A DNA stretch of 64,000 bases from Cytobacillus praedii (GTDB lineage Bacteria; Bacillota; Bacilli; Bacillales; Cytobacillaceae): the NCBI RefSeq assembly GCF_001439605.1, contig NZ_LMBX01000012.1:28389-92388 (forward strand), read 5' to 3'. Positions within the stretch are counted from its first letter, which is position 1. Each line of letters begins with the position of its first letter. Under the pieces are notes generated by a model. That model did no database searches. It worked only from the letters and a program-made list of their open reading frames with translations, and was not told the DNA's origin. Both the position numbers and the translations under genes were made by a program. This document shows, one piece after another, positions 63,156 to 64,000 of the stretch.

Positions 63156-64000
63156 CTATCTTCTTCGACTGCATCTGCCGCTAAAGAACCTACAAGGATC
63201 TACGATTACTTTCACGTTGAACGAACAAGTACTTGTATTTCCTGCAGCATCTGTTGCAGTACAAATGACTGTGGTATTACCGGGAGGAAAGAAAGATCCA
63301 GATGGTGGTGTACATACTGAAGTAACGTTAGGAAAATTGTCGCTTACTATAGGATCTGGAAAATTGACAATAGCTCCGTTTGTACCTGGATCATTTAATA
63401 CTGTAATGTCTTCAGGACAATCAATCACCGGCGGTTCGACATTGTTTACTGTTACTGTAAACGAACATTCTGCTGTATTTCCAGAGGTATCAGTAGCTAT
63501 ACATGTCACTAAAGTAGTTCCAATAGGAAAAAGGGAACCTGATGCTGGTGTACAAACAAATGTTGCTCCAGGACAATTATCATTTATGGTTGGCGGTGGA
63601 AAGTTCACTACAGCCCCACTAACACCCGGGTCATTATCCTGAGTGATGTTTCCTGAACAGATAATGGTCGGTGGCTCAACATCGTTGACTGTAATCGTAA
63701 ATGAGCATTCTGCAGATCCTCCACAAGAGTCAGTAGCAGTGCAAGTGACGATGGTTTCACCCACAGGGAATAGGGTTCCAGAAGCAGGGCTGCAACTTGC
63801 AACAACTTCTGGGCAACTAGTACTTACAGTTGGAGACGAATAGTTGACAATGGCTCCGCATACACCCGGGTCATTATCCTGAATGATGTTATCTGGACAA
63901 ACGATAGTTGGTATGCGATCCAGATCGCTAATGTTGCCAAAAATATCTTGACTGTTGTTGCTCCGAGTGTCAGTCCATACTGAGATTAACTTTTCCGGTT
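63156..64000 (-). CDS. HYR-repeat surface protein (5' end outside window)
   Basis: The frame is open from the window edge (64000) to the TAG at 63156, at least 281 residues. It holds three HYR repeats, each with PTIxCxxxITxxNDPGxxGA and VTCTATDxxGNTxxCSF, the last ending VDPCRFFSGRCSRRR. The tail and the final 90 bases are nearly the same as those of the gene at 60674-61741, facing the other way. Extracellular or spore-surface adhesion role inferred. The start codon is not in the window. Confidence 0.82.
   Translation of the reverse strand, partial: PEKLISVWTDTRSNNSQDIFGNISDLDRIPTIVCPDNIIQDNDPGVCGAIVNYSSPTVSTSCPEVVASCSPASGTLFPVGETIVTCTATDSCGGSAECSFTITVNDVEPPTIICSGNITQDNDPGVSGAVVNFPPPTINDNCPGATFVCTPASGSLFPIGTTLVTCIATDTSGNTAECSFTVTVNNVEPPVIDCPEDITVLNDPGTNGAIVNFPDPIVSDNFPNVTSVCTPPSGSFFPPGNTTVICTATDAAGNTSTCSFNVKVIVDPCRFFSGRCSRRR

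Noticed and set aside
63142..63843. Plus-strand frames opposite the HYR-repeat gene
   Set aside because: Mirror frames of the minus-strand HYR repeats, with no initiation signals.

Overview
The window is chromosomal DNA of a low-GC, endospore-forming Bacillaceae bacterium. Evidence: small acid-soluble spore protein genes sspO, sspP and sspN, the spore protein gene tlp, a SpoVK-type AAA ATPase, AGGAGG ribosome binding sites, frequent GTG/TTG starts, and a gene backbone that follows Bacillus subtilis order. Read right to left, the backbone is sspP-sspO / acnA-yneN-(fbpB-like)-sspN-tlp-yneP-yneQ-yneR-plsY ... yneT-parE-parC-alsT. The species is not certain; the two selenoproteins point to one of the uncommon selenium-using Bacillaceae.

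Layout. 1-5 kb: a minus-strand operon of an ankyrin lipoprotein and two tandem cytosine-deaminase-like amidohydrolases, divergent from a LysR regulator. 5-13 kb: a staygreen-family protein, a secreted protein, alsT, parC, parE (with a LexA-type box) and yneT. 13.4-36.6 kb: about 23 kb of nucleobase catabolism genes between yneT and plsY, which are neighbours in B. subtilis. The minus-strand half holds three hydrolase genes, a cyclase-family hydrolase, an adenine-deaminase-like enzyme, five microcompartment shell genes (one EutN/CcmL pentamer type, three single-domain BMC types, one divergent tandem-BMC protein), a flavoprotein-like protein, UbiD and UbiX decarboxylase components, an isochorismatase-family amidase, a hydantoinase/allantoinase-type amidohydrolase and an NCS2 permease. 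The plus-strand half holds a molybdenum hydroxylase set (pucE, pucB, pucC, pucD, pucA), a stand-alone XdhC domain and a standard adenine deaminase. 36.7-45 kb: GH18 hydrolase, plsY, a soluble histidine kinase, CapA-like protein, chemoreceptor and CPBP protease. 45-54 kb: yneR/Q/P, AAA ATPase, tlp, sspN, yneN, acnA, sspO, sspP. 54-57 kb: selenium genes selA, a CxxU SelW-like selenoprotein and selD, itself a selenoprotein with in-frame UGA. 57-64 kb: arylamine N-acetyltransferase, serine hydrolase, and two convergent HYR-domain surface-protein genes separated by a decayed IS3-family element.

How the genes may work together (inference): permease import, adenine deamination and the molybdenum hydroxylase would feed xanthine. 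No uricase is present. Instead a ring-opening amidohydrolase, a ureido-type amidase, a prenyl-FMN decarboxylase and further deaminase/hydrolase genes lie with shell genes. This matches, step by step, the anaerobic xanthine to 4-ureido-imidazole-carboxylate to aminoimidazole to formiminoglycine route known from purine-fermenting clostridia, possibly housed in a microcompartment that has no aldehyde dehydrogenase. This is the most interesting system in the window; the enzyme assignments are unproven.
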